Source: Muribaculaceae bacterium
Lineage (GTDB): Bacteria; Bacteroidota; Bacteroidia; Bacteroidales; Muribaculaceae
DNA: 64,000 nucleotides
Assembly: GCA_009775225.1 (NCBI GenBank)
Contig: VSPE01000004.1
Span: 1-64,000 of the forward strand
Reading direction: 5' to 3'
In this document: piece by piece, positions 7,910 through 17,325 of the stretch
How the letters are laid out: every line of letters starts with the position of its first letter
How positions within the stretch are numbered: the stretch's first letter is position 1
The notes under the pieces: model-generated
The model's database searches: none
Told to the model about the DNA's origin: nothing
What the model saw: the letters and a program-made list of their open reading frames with translations, nothing else
Made by a program: the position numbers and the translations under genes

Positions 7910-8554
7910 ATGATAGTCGCTCCTTCTCTCCTGTCTGCCGATTTCGGCCACCTCGCCGACAGCCTGCAAATGATAGAGCGCAGTGGTGCCGCGTGGGCGC
8001 ACTGCGATGTCATGGACGGTGTCTTCGTGCCTAATATATCTTTCGGCTTTCCGGTGATATCCGCCGTGGCCAAGATTACATCGATGCCGCTCGACGTGCA
8101 CCTCATGATAGTGAACCCCGACCGATACGTGGGTATGGTGCGCGACTGCGGTGCCATGATGATGAATGTGCACTACGAAGCCTGCACGCACCTGCACCGC
8201 ACCGTGCAGAGCATACACGATGCCGGCATGAAAGCCGGTGTGACCCTAAACCCGGCAACACCGGTGGCTTTGCTTCAGGATATAATCGAAGACCTCGACA
8301 TGGTGCTGGTGATGAGTGTGAATCCCGGTTTCGGCGGTCAGTCTTTTATTGAACATTCCGTGAAGAAGGTAGCCGAGCTTAAAGCTCTTATTACTGCATC
8401 CGGCTCAAAGGCTCTTATTGAGGTCGACGGCGGTATAAACGCGCAGACGGGTGCGCGGGTGGCTGCCGCAGGTGCCGATGTGCTTGTTGCAGGCAGCTAC
8501 ATCTTCAATGCGGCCGACCCCGCCGGAGCAATTGCGGCGCTCGCTGCCCTTTAA
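7910..8554 (+). CDS. rpe: Ribulose-phosphate 3-epimerase
   Basis: It interconverts ribulose 5-phosphate and xylulose 5-phosphate in the pentose phosphate pathway. I start at 7910 (MIVAPSLLSADFGHL), giving 214 aa; the open frame extends upstream to 7841 inside dedA but that part is not Rpe-like. The TIM barrel motifs HCDVMDGVFVPN, DVHLM, MSVNPGFGGQ and EVDGGI provide the metal ligands and catalytic aspartates. Confidence 0.96.
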   Translation: MIVAPSLLSADFGHLADSLQMIERSGAAWAHCDVMDGVFVPNISFGFPVISAVAKITSMPLDVHLMIVNPDRYVGMVRDCGAMMMNVHYEACTHLHRTVQSIHDAGMKAGVTLNPATPVALLQDIIEDLDMVLVMSVNPGFGGQSFIEHSVKKVAELKALITASGSKALIEVDGGINAQTGARVAAAGADVLVAGSYIFNAADPAGAIAALAAL

Positions 8555-8578
8555 GCCTGCGTCGGGATATTAATCCCG

Positions 8579-11329
8579 ATGCCCAATTATCAAATACTTG
8601 CAATGAAATCGATAGATACAGAAACAGAAGAATACAGCATGGGCGACATAGAGCCGCCGCGTCCTCAGCGTGTGCGTGTGGCGCGCAAGCCTGCTTCATC
8701 GCACCCCGCGCAGCGTCCTGTGCCCGACCCTGAAGGCCCCTCGACACGCCGCCGTTCTCACAAGCAGCGCAAGCAGGAGGGTTACACCGTTGTATCCTTC
8801 TTTCGCGATTACCGCACGCACCTTGGCTTCGGCATATTCCTGTGCCTGGCAGCTATTGTCATGACTGTGTGTGCCGTATCGTTTATATCCAACAATGCCG
8901 TAGACCAGAGTGTAATCCACGGACGTACCGCCGAGGAGATTGTGCGCTCCGGCGATACCGTGGACAATGCCGGCGGAGTGCTCGGTGCCAAGCTCGGCGA
9001 GCTGATGATGGTGCATACCTTCGGCATAAGTTCGTTTATACTCGCGTTCTATATCTTTGTGCTCGGACTGGCGGTTATGCGTGTAAGGCGCATACACTTT
9101 TTCTCGCTTACATTCCGATGTCTGTTCTCTACCGCGGCGGTTTCCATTATCGTAGGCCTGCTCAGCTTCAACCGCGCCACACACTTCAATCTCGGAGGCA
9201 CGCACGGATATTATATGAACAAGCTAATCCTCGACTATTCCGACGCATTGGGCGCCTATGCCGTCATGGTACTTCTTGTGGGACTGCTCGTGGCAGTGTT
9301 CCTTAATCCGCTCACGACTTTCTTCGGCATGCTTGGCCGTGTTATGAAGCGCAAGTCGGCTGTAGAGGAGAGTGTGGAGCAGACCTCTGATGAAGATGCC
9401 GCCGATAGCACTCTGGCTCTTGACGAGCTTGAGGCTAAAGAGGACGATGAAGAAAACAGCGAGCTGGTAGCAGCTTTTGCCAATGCCGCAGCTGAGGCTG
9501 ACGCTCAGGTGGATGCCAGGGAACCCGACCATTCACGCTTCATGCCCCCCGTAGGCCTTGATGCCTTCGATGATAAATCGGATGCAGCCGAGAGTGTCGA
9601 TGATGCCGACAGTCGCGAGAGTGTGCCAGCAGAGGCTGCGTCGGATGTGCCTGCGGCAGTCGCAGCTCCCGTAGCTTTCGATGCTGCAACTGTTGCCGAC
9701 ACGGTTTCCGTCCCTGCTCCAGAGACTCATGTTGTGGGTGCGGATACCCCGGGCGAGCCGGAGCTGATTATTGTGACACGTCAGCCAGAGGAGGCTTCTT
9801 CCACAGAAATCAGGCATGGCGACCACATAAGCATTGACCAGCCTTACGATGTGCGCGCCTCTCATTCGGCTTACCGCTTCCCGCCGACCGACCTCCTTGT
9901 GGAGCGTTCCGACAATGTGGTGATTAACGAAGACGAACAGCTCGCTAACAAGAAGCTTATCGTAGACGCTTTGCGTAGCTACAATATCGAAATACAGCGC
10001 ATCGAGGCTACAATAGGCCCCACCGTTACGCTCTACGAGATAGTTCCCGCCCAGGGCACTCGTATAGCCAAAATCAAGAGTCTCGAAGATGATATAGCCA
10101 TGACGCTATCGGCTCTCGGCATCCGCATCATAGCGCCTATGCCGGGTAAAGGCACCGTAGGCATTGAGGTGCCGAATCGCAAGCCGCAGGTGGTGCCTAT
10201 GCGTAAAGTTATCGAGTCTAAAGCTTTCACCGGCACCAAAATGGCGCTTCCTATGGCGCTAGGCGCGACTATCTCCAACGATATCTTCATGGCCGACCTT
10301 GCCAAGCTGCCGCACCTTCTGGTGGCCGGCGCCACTGGCCAGGGTAAGTCGGTCGGTCTGAACTGTATCATCACCTCGTTGCTGTATTCCAAGCATCCCG
10401 ACGAGCTGAAGTTTGTGCTTGTCGACCCCAAGACTGTCGAGTTCTCGCTATTCGAGACTATCTCGCGCCAGTATCTTGCCAAGCTCCCCGACGAGACCAA
10501 GGCCGTAATCACCGACCCGCAGAAAGTGGTGGCTACGCTTAACTCGCTCTGCGTGGAAATGGAAAACCGCTACAAGCTCCTCAGCGATGCTCGCGTGAAG
10601 GTCATCAATGAGTATAACGATAAATTCATGCAGCGGCGTCTTAACCCCGAGGACGGGCACCGCTTCATGCCATACATCGTTGTGATTGTCGACGAGTATG
10701 CCGACCTCGTTATGGTGGCCGGTAAAGAAGTGGCCGTGCCTATCGCGCGTATCACACAGAAGGCGCGTGCCGTGGGCATACACATGATTTTGGCAACTCA
10801 GCGACCCTCTACCGACGTTATCACCGGTATGATTAAGAACAACTTCACCGCCCGTATCGCATTCAAGGTAACACAGGGTGTCGACAGTAAGACCATTCTC
10901 GACCGCCCCGGAGCACAGCGACTCATTGGTCGCGGCGATATGCTTACCATGATGAATGGAGTGGTTGAGCGCGTGCAGTGTGCATTTGTCGACACCCCCG
11001 AGGTAGAGGCTATCTGCGACTATATCGGCAGTCAGCCCGGCTTCACATCCTGCTACGAGCTGCCCGAACCGCCCACCGAAGACGGCGGCGAGGCAAGCGG
11101 AGGCGACTACGGTGCCGTGACCGAAGAGTTCAAGAGGTGCGCCCTCTTTATTTCGGCTCAGTCACAGGCGTCTATCACCATGATGCAGCGTAAATTTGAA
11201 ATTGGCTTCAACAAGGCCGGACGCTTTATGGACCAGATGCAGCAAATGGGCATCGTGGGTCCGGCAAGAGGTGCGAAACCGCGCGACGTGCTCATGACCC
11301 CCGACGAAGTGCAGCGCCTCTTCGAGTGA
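8579..11329 (+). CDS. ftsK: DNA translocase FtsK
   Basis: This membrane-anchored hexameric DNA pump links chromosome segregation to division. Order of parts: a short basic N-terminus, about four TM segments (roughly residues 75-250), a long acidic Ala/Asp/Glu-rich linker (about 255-430), then the motor with Walker A GATGQGKSVG (about residue 585) and Walker B VDEYADLVM, and a C-terminal winged-helix gamma domain that reads polar DNA motifs. The motor also carries the conserved LATQRPSTDVITG block. Starts at 8603 (MKSIDT) or 8639 are possible alternatives. Length (916) is in the Bacteroidetes range. Confidence 0.95.
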   Translation: MPNYQILAMKSIDTETEEYSMGDIEPPRPQRVRVARKPASSHPAQRPVPDPEGPSTRRRSHKQRKQEGYTVVSFFRDYRTHLGFGIFLCLAAIVMTVCAVSFISNNAVDQSVIHGRTAEEIVRSGDTVDNAGGVLGAKLGELMMVHTFGISSFILAFYIFVLGLAVMRVRRIHFFSLTFRCLFSTAAVSIIVGLLSFNRATHFNLGGTHGYYMNKLILDYSDALGAYAVMVLLVGLLVAVFLNPLTTFFGMLGRVMKRKSAVEESVEQTSDEDAADSTLALDELEAKEDDEENSELVAAFANAAAEADAQVDAREPDHSRFMPPVGLDAFDDKSDAAESVDDADSRESVPAEAASDVPAAVAAPVAFDAATVADTVSVPAPETHVVGADTPGEPELIIVTRQPEEASSTEIRHGDHISIDQPYDVRASHSAYRFPPTDLLVERSDNVVINEDEQLANKKLIVDALRSYNIEIQRIEATIGPTVTLYEIVPAQGTRIAKIKSLEDDIAMTLSALGIRIIAPMPGKGTVGIEVPNRKPQVVPMRKVIESKAFTGTKMALPMALGATISNDIFMADLAKLPHLLVAGATGQGKSVGLNCIITSLLYSKHPDELKFVLVDPKTVEFSLFETISRQYLAKLPDETKAVITDPQKVVATLNSLCVEMENRYKLLSDARVKVINEYNDKFMQRRLNPEDGHRFMPYIVVIVDEYADLVMVAGKEVAVPIARITQKARAVGIHMILATQRPSTDVITGMIKNNFTARIAFKVTQGVDSKTILDRPGAQRLIGRGDMLTMMNGVVERVQCAFVDTPEVEAICDYIGSQPGFTSCYELPEPPTEDGGEASGGDYGAVTEEFKRCALFISAQSQASITMMQRKFEIGFNKAGRFMDQMQQMGIVGPARGAKPRDVLMTPDEVQRLFE

Positions 11330-11360
11330 ACCGAGATACACCTAATGCCGTTTTAACGAT

Positions 11361-11987
11361 ATGAACCGTTTAAGACTTACCCTCATACTTTTGTTTGCTG
11401 CATTGTTTCTGCACTTTGCCGCCGCTGGGCAGAGCAAGGCATCGGCGGCAACAATCCTGTCGTCGCTGCGCTCCCGCATGGCATCTGCACCTGCTGTTGA
11501 AGCCGTATTCACCATCAACGGAGGCCAAGGCCCGGTGCAAGGCTCCGTGATACTATCGGGCGCGAAGTACAGTATGACCACACCTCAGATGTCGGTATGG
11601 TACGACGGCCGCACCCAATGGACGTTCCTCAGGAACACCAACGAGGTAAGCATCACTGAGCCTTCAGCCGACGAACGGCTCTCTACCAATCCGTTTGCCA
11701 TTCTCTCCGACCAGACGGGCCACTATACCGCACGCCGCCTTTCCGATAATTCAGGCCGCTACCGTGTAGAGCTTGTACCGCGAGACAAAAGCTCCATCAT
11801 AAAGCGCTATGTGCTCTTTATCGACCATACAGACTCATGGCCGCGAGCCCTCACGGTGGAGTTCGACGACAACCGCCGTATTGAGGTGGTTATAGAGAAT
11901 ATCGGCGCTTCGGCTGTCAGGGACGCGGCTACATTCGCCTTCGACGCCCGCAAACATCCCGCAGCCGAAATAATTGACTTACGATAA
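11361..11987 (+). CDS. LolA-like periplasmic lipoprotein carrier
   Basis: LolA proteins ferry lipoproteins or lipids across the periplasm. A signal peptide (residues about 1-23, ending in AAAGQ) precedes a LolA-fold half-barrel with the features 'GQGPVQGSVILSGAKYSM', 'WYDGRTQWTFLRNTNEVSITEP' and 'NPFAILSD', the usual pattern of Bacteroidetes LolA. It lies 31 bp after ftsK, an arrangement also seen in other bacteria (ftsK-lolA), so it is likely the housekeeping copy. A second LolA-like gene lies in the cluster at 31513. Confidence 0.88.
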   Translation: MNRLRLTLILLFAALFLHFAAAGQSKASAATILSSLRSRMASAPAVEAVFTINGGQGPVQGSVILSGAKYSMTTPQMSVWYDGRTQWTFLRNTNEVSITEPSADERLSTNPFAILSDQTGHYTARRLSDNSGRYRVELVPRDKSSIIKRYVLFIDHTDSWPRALTVEFDDNRRIEVVIENIGASAVRDAATFAFDARKHPAAEIIDLR

Positions 11988-11991
11988 AAAC

Positions 11992-12021
11992 AAATAAGAC
12001 ACATATAAATAAGACACATAT
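11992..12021. repeat. Tandem duplication of 15 bp upstream of trxB
   Basis: AAATAAGACACATAT occurs twice in perfect tandem (11992-12006 and 12007-12021), ending two bases before the trxB start codon. It fills most of the lolA-trxB spacer. Confidence 0.9.
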
Positions 12022-12023
12022 AT

Positions 12024-12971
12024 ATGAGCCAGTACACTACACGATGCCTCATCATAGGCGCAGGCCCCGCAGGATACACTGCCGGCATCTATGCCTCGCG
12101 TGCAAATCTTAACCCTATCATGGTCGAAGGCGCACAGCCCGGCGGCCAGCTCATCACCACGACCGATGTAGAGAACTTCCCCGGCTATGTCGAAGGCGTA
12201 CAGGGCCCCAAGCTTATGGACGACCTTCGCGCACAGGCCATGCGCTTCGGTCTTGAGATAATTGGCGGTGAAGTCACTTCGGTGGATTTCAGCAAGCGGC
12301 CCTTCACGGTGTCGGTTGGTAACGGTCAGCATTCCATTGTCGCTGAGACTGTCATTGTGGCTACCGGTGCTACAGCTCGTTACCTCGGCCTTTCCGACGA
12401 GCAGAAGTACCTTGGAATGGGAGTGTCGGCATGCGCTACCTGCGACGGCTTTTTCTTCCGCAACCGCCCCGTTGCAGTGGTAGGTGGCGGCGACACCGCC
12501 TGCGAGGAGGCCGTATATCTGGCCGGAATTTGCTCAAAAGTATATATGATAGTGCGCCGCGACGTGCTCCGTGCATCGAAAGTGATGCAGAAGCGCGTGT
12601 TCGACAACGAGAAGATTGAAGTGCTCTTCAACACCTCCACACTGTCGCTTTTCGGCGAAGACGTGCTTGAGGGTGCTCATCTCATTTCCAACCGAGGCAC
12701 TGAAAATGAAAACGAATACGACATTGCTGTCGACGGTTTCTTCCTCGCTATCGGCCACAGCCCCGTCACAGGCTTTCTCGGCGATGCGCTGAAGCTCGAC
12801 GAAGGCGGCTATATCGTCACTGAACCCGGTTCTACGGCTACGAGCGTCGAAGGCGTATTTGCCGCCGGCGATGTGGCCGACCCTGTATATCAGCAGGCTG
12901 TTTCTGCTGCCGGAATGGGCTGTCGCGCAGCTCTCGATGCCGAACGTTTCCTCATTATGAGCGAGGACTGA
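12024..12971 (+). CDS. trxB: Thioredoxin-disulfide reductase
   Basis: This FAD/NADPH enzyme reduces thioredoxin in the cytoplasm. The FAD motif GAGPAGY is at residues 12-18, the redox-active pair is C137-A-T-C140, the NADPH motif VGGGDTACEEA follows, and GVFAAGDVAD lies near the C-terminus. The length of 315 is typical of low-Mr bacterial TrxB. It overlaps the ybaK start by one base (TGATG). A 15-bp tandem duplication lies directly upstream. Confidence 0.97.
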   Translation: MSQYTTRCLIIGAGPAGYTAGIYASRANLNPIMVEGAQPGGQLITTTDVENFPGYVEGVQGPKLMDDLRAQAMRFGLEIIGGEVTSVDFSKRPFTVSVGNGQHSIVAETVIVATGATARYLGLSDEQKYLGMGVSACATCDGFFFRNRPVAVVGGGDTACEEAVYLAGICSKVYMIVRRDVLRASKVMQKRVFDNEKIEVLFNTSTLSLFGEDVLEGAHLISNRGTENENEYDIAVDGFFLAIGHSPVTGFLGDALKLDEGGYIVTEPGSTATSVEGVFAAGDVADPVYQQAVSAAGMGCRAALDAERFLIMSED

Positions 12972-13459
12972 TGGCTAAAGCCCGCCAACCAAAGACCAAT
13001 GCCGTGCGGCTCCTTGAAGCCGCCGGCGTTCCTTTCGGCACCGTAGAATACGAGGTTGATGAAAACGACCTCGCTGCGCAGCACGTGGCCAATCAGCTCG
13101 GCGAGGATATTAATTGTGTGTTCAAGACCCTCGTACTTCGGGGCGAGCGCACGGGTCTGTTTGTGTGTGTTATCCCCGGCAACTGTGAGGTCGACATCAA
13201 AAAGGCCGCGTCGGTGGCCGGCGACAAGAAGGCCGAGATGATAGCCATGAAAGAGCTGCTCCCCCTCACTGGATATATACGTGGAGGATGCTCGCCGGTA
13301 GGTATGAAGAAACCCTTACCCACATTCTTTCACAGTACGGCCCTCGATTTTGAAACCATATATGTAAGCGCCGGTATGCGAGGCCTTCAGCTCAGAATAG
13401 CTCCGCAGGCCCTAATCGACTTTGTGGGAGCGGCCGTCGCCGATGTCGTCAAAGACTGA
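12971..13459 (+). CDS. ybaK: Cys-tRNA(Pro) deacylase YbaK/EbsC
   Basis: This trans-editing factor hydrolyses Cys-tRNA(Pro) made in error by prolyl-tRNA synthetase. The 162-residue protein has the family start 'KTNAVRLLEAAGVPF', the 'VFKTLVLRGE' strand and the conserved 'GYIRGGCSPVGMKKPLPTF' loop that lines the tRNA 3'-end pocket. It is coupled to trxB by a one-base overlap. Confidence 0.93.
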   Translation: MAKARQPKTNAVRLLEAAGVPFGTVEYEVDENDLAAQHVANQLGEDINCVFKTLVLRGERTGLFVCVIPGNCEVDIKKAASVAGDKKAEMIAMKELLPLTGYIRGGCSPVGMKKPLPTFFHSTALDFETIYVSAGMRGLQLRIAPQALIDFVGAAVADVVKD

Positions 13460-13493
13460 CTAATATTTTTTTAACCATATTGTTATCCATACC

Positions 13494-14318
13494 ATGAAAA
13501 AGACTATCGTTGGATTTTTGTCACTTGCAGCAGTTTTCTGCGCGACAGCTCAGATGCCGGGAAAGTCGTATGCCCCCGGCGACACCATATATATAAACGG
13601 CCTTGAAGCGCTTGTATTTCAGTCCGACAAGTCCGGCACTCACGGTAAGGCCATGTTTCGCCCTGCTATGAGTGAGAAAATGCTTGCTAAAACCGATAAG
13701 CGGGCCGAGAAGGCAGTAGCGAAAAATGCAGGCAAGAGCCTTGAAGAAATTATTGCAGAAGCTGAAAAAAACTTCGCTAAATTGGTGAAGAAAGGTGCGA
13801 TGACGCAGGAACAGGCCGACGCAAATATCAAGATGATGCGTGATGCTATGGGGGCTGCACAGAGTGCAGGTGTAGATACATCAGCCCCGGTAGACGGGAA
13901 CATTGCCGCTATAACCGCTACAAAGCAGGATATCAAACCGCTGCGTTTTGTTCAGAAGAAACAGAAGCGTACTTATTTCGTCGATGAGTGGCTTGCCGAG
14001 CATCCCGGTATGCGGCTTGCTACCGATGCCGATGCTCTGCATCTTTTCGGGGCTATCTATGGTGGAGTCGGACGTGAGTATCAGTTCTCACCACAGGAAA
14101 TGCACACCAAGGCTGCCGAGTTTGCGAAGAATAATCCTATGTGGAGCAATTATCTTGCCGGTATCGCATCTCAGGGAATGTTGCTTGTCATAGACCCGGA
14201 AACAGACCTCGTAACGTATTGTCAGCCATATACGCACGGTCTTACAGCAAATCGTTGGATGGAGTTTAACTCCGGCTATATGGGCGAAGAGTACACAGTA
14301 GCAGTAGCTGATTTCTGA
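13494..14318 (+). CDS. Secreted protein of unknown function
   Basis: I do not recognise this family. A signal peptide (about residues 1-19, ending in ATA-QM) precedes a short beta-like segment 'YAPGDTIYINGLEALVFQSD', seen at the start of many Bacteroidales exported proteins. A Lys/Ala/Glu-rich helical stretch (about 55-120) follows, then a globular C-terminal part with 'KKQKRTYFVDEWLAEHPG' and several aromatic residues. The gene ends in a TGATG overlap with aroC, so the two are translationally coupled although their roles look unrelated. Confidence 0.7.
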   Translation: MKKTIVGFLSLAAVFCATAQMPGKSYAPGDTIYINGLEALVFQSDKSGTHGKAMFRPAMSEKMLAKTDKRAEKAVAKNAGKSLEEIIAEAEKNFAKLVKKGAMTQEQADANIKMMRDAMGAAQSAGVDTSAPVDGNIAAITATKQDIKPLRFVQKKQKRTYFVDEWLAEHPGMRLATDADALHLFGAIYGGVGREYQFSPQEMHTKAAEFAKNNPMWSNYLAGIASQGMLLVIDPETDLVTYCQPYTHGLTANRWMEFNSGYMGEEYTVAVADF

Positions 14319-15316
14319 TGAGTAACACATTCGGCACACTGCTGCGTTTTACCGGCTTTGGCGAGAGTCATGGCCCGGCGGTCGGCGGCGTGCTCGACGG
14401 CATGCCCGCAGGCATAGATATTGATTTCGAAGCCGTGCGTGTAATGATGCGGCGTCGTAGGCCCGGCGCGTCGCCACTGACGACTGCCCGCAAGGAAAGC
14501 GATGAGGTAAAATTCCTCTCAGGCATATATAAGGGCAAGACACTCGGCACGCCCATAGCCTTCGTAATAGAGAACTCGGATGTCCGCAGTGCCGATTACG
14601 AGCAGCTCAGCCATGCCTACCGTCCCAACCATGCAGACTATACCTATCAGGCAAAGTATGGTATTCGCGACCACCGCGGCGGTGGCCGGGCTTCGGCACG
14701 AGAGACCGCGGGACGTGTGGTGGCCGGTGCCCTCGCCATGCAGTTCCTTGCCTCGCGTGGCATAAGCATTAAGGCCGAAACGGAAGCTATCGGAAAAGCC
14801 GCGTCGCCCGACGGCTTCGATGCCGAAATACTCGCGGCAAGGGCCGATGCCGACAGTGTGGGCGGGGTAGTGCGTTGCGTTGTAAGCGGTTGCCCGGCCG
14901 GACTTGGCGAGCCCGTCTTCGGCAAGCTGCAGGTCATGCTGGCCTCGGCCATGATGAGCATAAATGCGGCCAAGGGCTTTGAGTACGGATGCGGCTTCGA
15001 CGGCACCCGCAGGCGCGGCAGCGAGCTGCTCGACACACCCTATACTGATGCCGAAGGCCATGTGCGCATGGCCTCGAACCATAGCGGAGGCATACAGGGC
15101 GGCATAAGCAATGGCGAAGATATATACTTCCGTGTAGCCTTCAAGCCCGTGGCGACTCTTATGCGTGCGCTCGATACCATAGACGACTGCGGGAACAGCA
15201 TTAAACTTGAAATGCACGGGCGCCACGACGTATGCGTGGTGCCTCGTGCACTTGTTGTTGTGGAAGCCATGGCCGCTCTTACTCTGGCCGATGCGCTTAT
15301 GATGAGCCGTAAATAG
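14318..15316 (+). CDS. aroC: Chorismate synthase
   Basis: It catalyses the last shikimate-pathway step, EPSP to chorismate, with reduced FMN. The signature blocks FTGFGESHGPAVGGVLDGMP (residues about 9-28, with one extra leading residue here), GIRDHRGGGRASARET and GGIQGGISNGEDI are intact. At 332 aa it is slightly shorter than the usual 350-360, through a shorter C-terminus. Its stop codon is immediately followed by the purT stop on the other strand, with no spacer and no terminator. Confidence 0.96.
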   Translation: MSNTFGTLLRFTGFGESHGPAVGGVLDGMPAGIDIDFEAVRVMMRRRRPGASPLTTARKESDEVKFLSGIYKGKTLGTPIAFVIENSDVRSADYEQLSHAYRPNHADYTYQAKYGIRDHRGGGRASARETAGRVVAGALAMQFLASRGISIKAETEAIGKAASPDGFDAEILAARADADSVGGVVRCVVSGCPAGLGEPVFGKLQVMLASAMMSINAAKGFEYGCGFDGTRRRGSELLDTPYTDAEGHVRMASNHSGGIQGGISNGEDIYFRVAFKPVATLMRALDTIDDCGNSIKLEMHGRHDVCVVPRALVVVEAMAALTLADALMMSRK

Positions 15317-16504
15317 TTACTCCTTCACGCTGACGCGGAGTGCCTGATATGCGCGCTCGGCTTTTTCGCGTGCGGCATCTACGGTAGTGTCGGTGGCGAG
15401 GATGACGCCCATGCGGCGGTGGCCGCGCACCTCGGGCTTGCCGAATATGCGTAGCTGGGTGCCCGGTTCGGCGAGCACGGCCTCGAGATTATCCATTACC
15501 ACCTGGTCGGTGTTGCCTTCAACCACGATGGCACGCGATGCCGACGGGCCGAGGAAGCGGACTTCCGGCACGGGAAGTCCGAGAAGTGCGCGTGCGTGCA
15601 GGGCAAATTCGCTCATATCCTGCGAAATCATAGTCACCATGCCGGTGTCGTGAGGGCGAGGTGATACCTCGCTGAATATTACATTGTCGCCCTTGATAAA
15701 CAGCTCTACGCCGAAGATGCCGTAGCCGCCGAGAGCATCGGTCACGGCCTTGGCCACGCGCTGTGCTTCTGCCAGAGCTGCATCGCTCATGGGCTGGGCC
15801 TGCCAGGAGTAGCGGTAGTCGCCGTCTACCTGAATGTGGCCTACGGGCGGACAGAATACGGTGCCCGACACGCTGCGTACGGTGAGGAGTGTGATTTCGT
15901 AGTCGAAGTCTACGAAACCTTCCACGATAACGCGTCCGGCGCCGGCGCGGCCGCCTTCCTGTGCTTCTTTCCAGGCCTCTTCGATTTGCTCGTCGCTGCG
16001 CACTGTCGACTGGCCGTGGCCCGAGGAACTCATTACGGGCTTCACTACCACAGGAAGTCCTATTTCTTCAATCGCTGCCTTGAATTCCTCATAGGTCGAG
16101 GCAAAACGGTAGGGCGACGTGGGCAGACCGAGTTCTTCTGCGGCGAGGCGGCGTATGCCTTCGCGGTTCATGGTAAGGAGGGCCGCACGTGCGGTGGGTG
16201 TCACGTTGTAGCCTTCTTTCTCCAGTTCTACGAGGGTAGGAGTGGCTATGGCCTCGATTTCTGGGATGATGTGGTCGGGCTTCTCTTGTTCTATAACCTG
16301 ACGGAGGGCTTCGCCGTCGAGCATATTGAACACATACGAGCGGTGTGCTACCTGCATGGCGGGTGCGTTGGCGTACTTATCGCAGGCGATGACTTCAACG
16401 CCGAGGCGCTGCAGTTCGATTGCGACTTCTTTGCCGAGCTCGCCACTGCCGAGGAGTAGTGCTTTGCGGCCTACCGTGGTCATTACTGAGCCTATTTTTG
16501 CCAT
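15317..16504 (-). CDS. purT: Formate-dependent phosphoribosylglycinamide formyltransferase
   Basis: PurT makes formyl-GAR from GAR, formate and ATP in purine synthesis. It is an ATP-grasp enzyme: the N-terminal Rossmann part has KALLLGSGELGKEV (residues about 14-27), the ATP-grasp core includes 'VVKPVMSSSGHGQS' and 'EVSPRPHDTGMVT', and the length of 395 is normal. It is the last gene of a minus-strand run after the polyprenyl synthetase and tatD, 28 bp after tatD in an AT-rich spacer. The internal Met8 is an alternative start. Confidence 0.96.
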   Translation of the reverse strand: MAKIGSVMTTVGRKALLLGSGELGKEVAIELQRLGVEVIACDKYANAPAMQVAHRSYVFNMLDGEALRQVIEQEKPDHIIPEIEAIATPTLVELEKEGYNVTPTARAALLTMNREGIRRLAAEELGLPTSPYRFASTYEEFKAAIEEIGLPVVVKPVMSSSGHGQSTVRSDEQIEEAWKEAQEGGRAGAGRVIVEGFVDFDYEITLLTVRSVSGTVFCPPVGHIQVDGDYRYSWQAQPMSDAALAEAQRVAKAVTDALGGYGIFGVELFIKGDNVIFSEVSPRPHDTGMVTMISQDMSEFALHARALLGLPVPEVRFLGPSASRAIVVEGNTDQVVMDNLEAVLAEPGTQLRIFGKPEVRGHRRMGVILATDTTVDAAREKAERAYQALRVSVKE

Positions 16505-16532
16505 TAGTACCTTAGGAATTAAGAATGAATAA

Positions 16533-17324
16533 TTATAAATTGAAAATCATTTTTGAATTGTAGGTTGTTGTCTCCGCCGCTTCATCGGGCGATATGCCGA
16601 GACCCCTGGCGATTGCTGCGACAATGAGGGGGATATATGCGCTCTCGTTGCGCCTGCCGCGGTGTGGCGTCGGTGCAAGGTAGGGCGAGTCTGTCTCTGT
16701 GAGGATGCGCTGTGCGCCAATGGCGGGGAGCACCTCGGCGAGTCGTGAGTTCTTGAACGTGACAATTCCGTTTATGCCGAAGTAGTGGTCGCCGTGGCGC
16801 CGTATTGCCTCTACATCATCTGTTGTGCCGCCGAAGCTGTGGAATATGGCTCTGGCGTCGGGATGCCCCTGTAGCACTTCGAGAGTCTGTGCGAGTCCTT
16901 CGCGGCAGTGTATTATTATAGGAAGTCCGAGAGCGGTGGCCTTTCCGGCCTGAATGTCGAGCGCCTGCATCTGCTCGTCGGCGAATGTCTTGTCCCAGTA
17001 GAGGTCTATGCCCACTTCACCCACGGCGCAGTAATCGCTCAGATGTGTTTCAAGTTCGTCTGTCACGGCCTTGAGGTCGCTGCGCCATGTGTCGCGCACC
17101 TCGGTGGGGTGGAGACCCATAGCCATAGCAGTGCAGCCGGGTCGCTTGCTGTGCAGCGCGCGCATCGGCTCTATGGTGGAGAGGTCTACATTCGGCAGTA
17201 TCATCATATCCACGCCGGCCTGTACGGCGCGGTCTGCGGTCTCGCATTGGCCGCAGCAAGAGCCCACGTCCTGCCCTTCGGTGTCGAACTCGGGCATGTA
17301 GATGTGGGTGTGTGTATCTATCAT
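16533..17324 (-). CDS. TatD-family metal-dependent hydrolase
   Basis: TatD proteins are TIM-barrel DNases/hydrolases with a two-metal site. Ligands are visible in order: DTHTHIYMPEF (H5, H7 region), VGEVGIDLYWD, PIIIHCREG, IFHSFGG and TETDSPYLAP. The length of 263 is typical. The start codon is one base after the polyprenyl synthetase stop, indicating an operon. It may act in DNA repair or tRNA 3' processing; the true substrate in this organism is unknown. Confidence 0.92.
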   Translation of the reverse strand: MIDTHTHIYMPEFDTEGQDVGSCCGQCETADRAVQAGVDMMILPNVDLSTIEPMRALHSKRPGCTAMAMGLHPTEVRDTWRSDLKAVTDELETHLSDYCAVGEVGIDLYWDKTFADEQMQALDIQAGKATALGLPIIIHCREGLAQTLEVLQGHPDARAIFHSFGGTTDDVEAIRRHGDHYFGINGIVTFKNSRLAEVLPAIGAQRILTETDSPYLAPTPHRGRRNESAYIPLIVAAIARGLGISPDEAAETTTYNSKMIFNL

Positions 17325-17325
17325 A

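Noticed and set aside
14519..15226. Open frame of 235 codons antisense to aroC
   Set aside because: It mirrors a well-conserved chorismate synthase and has no domain of its own.
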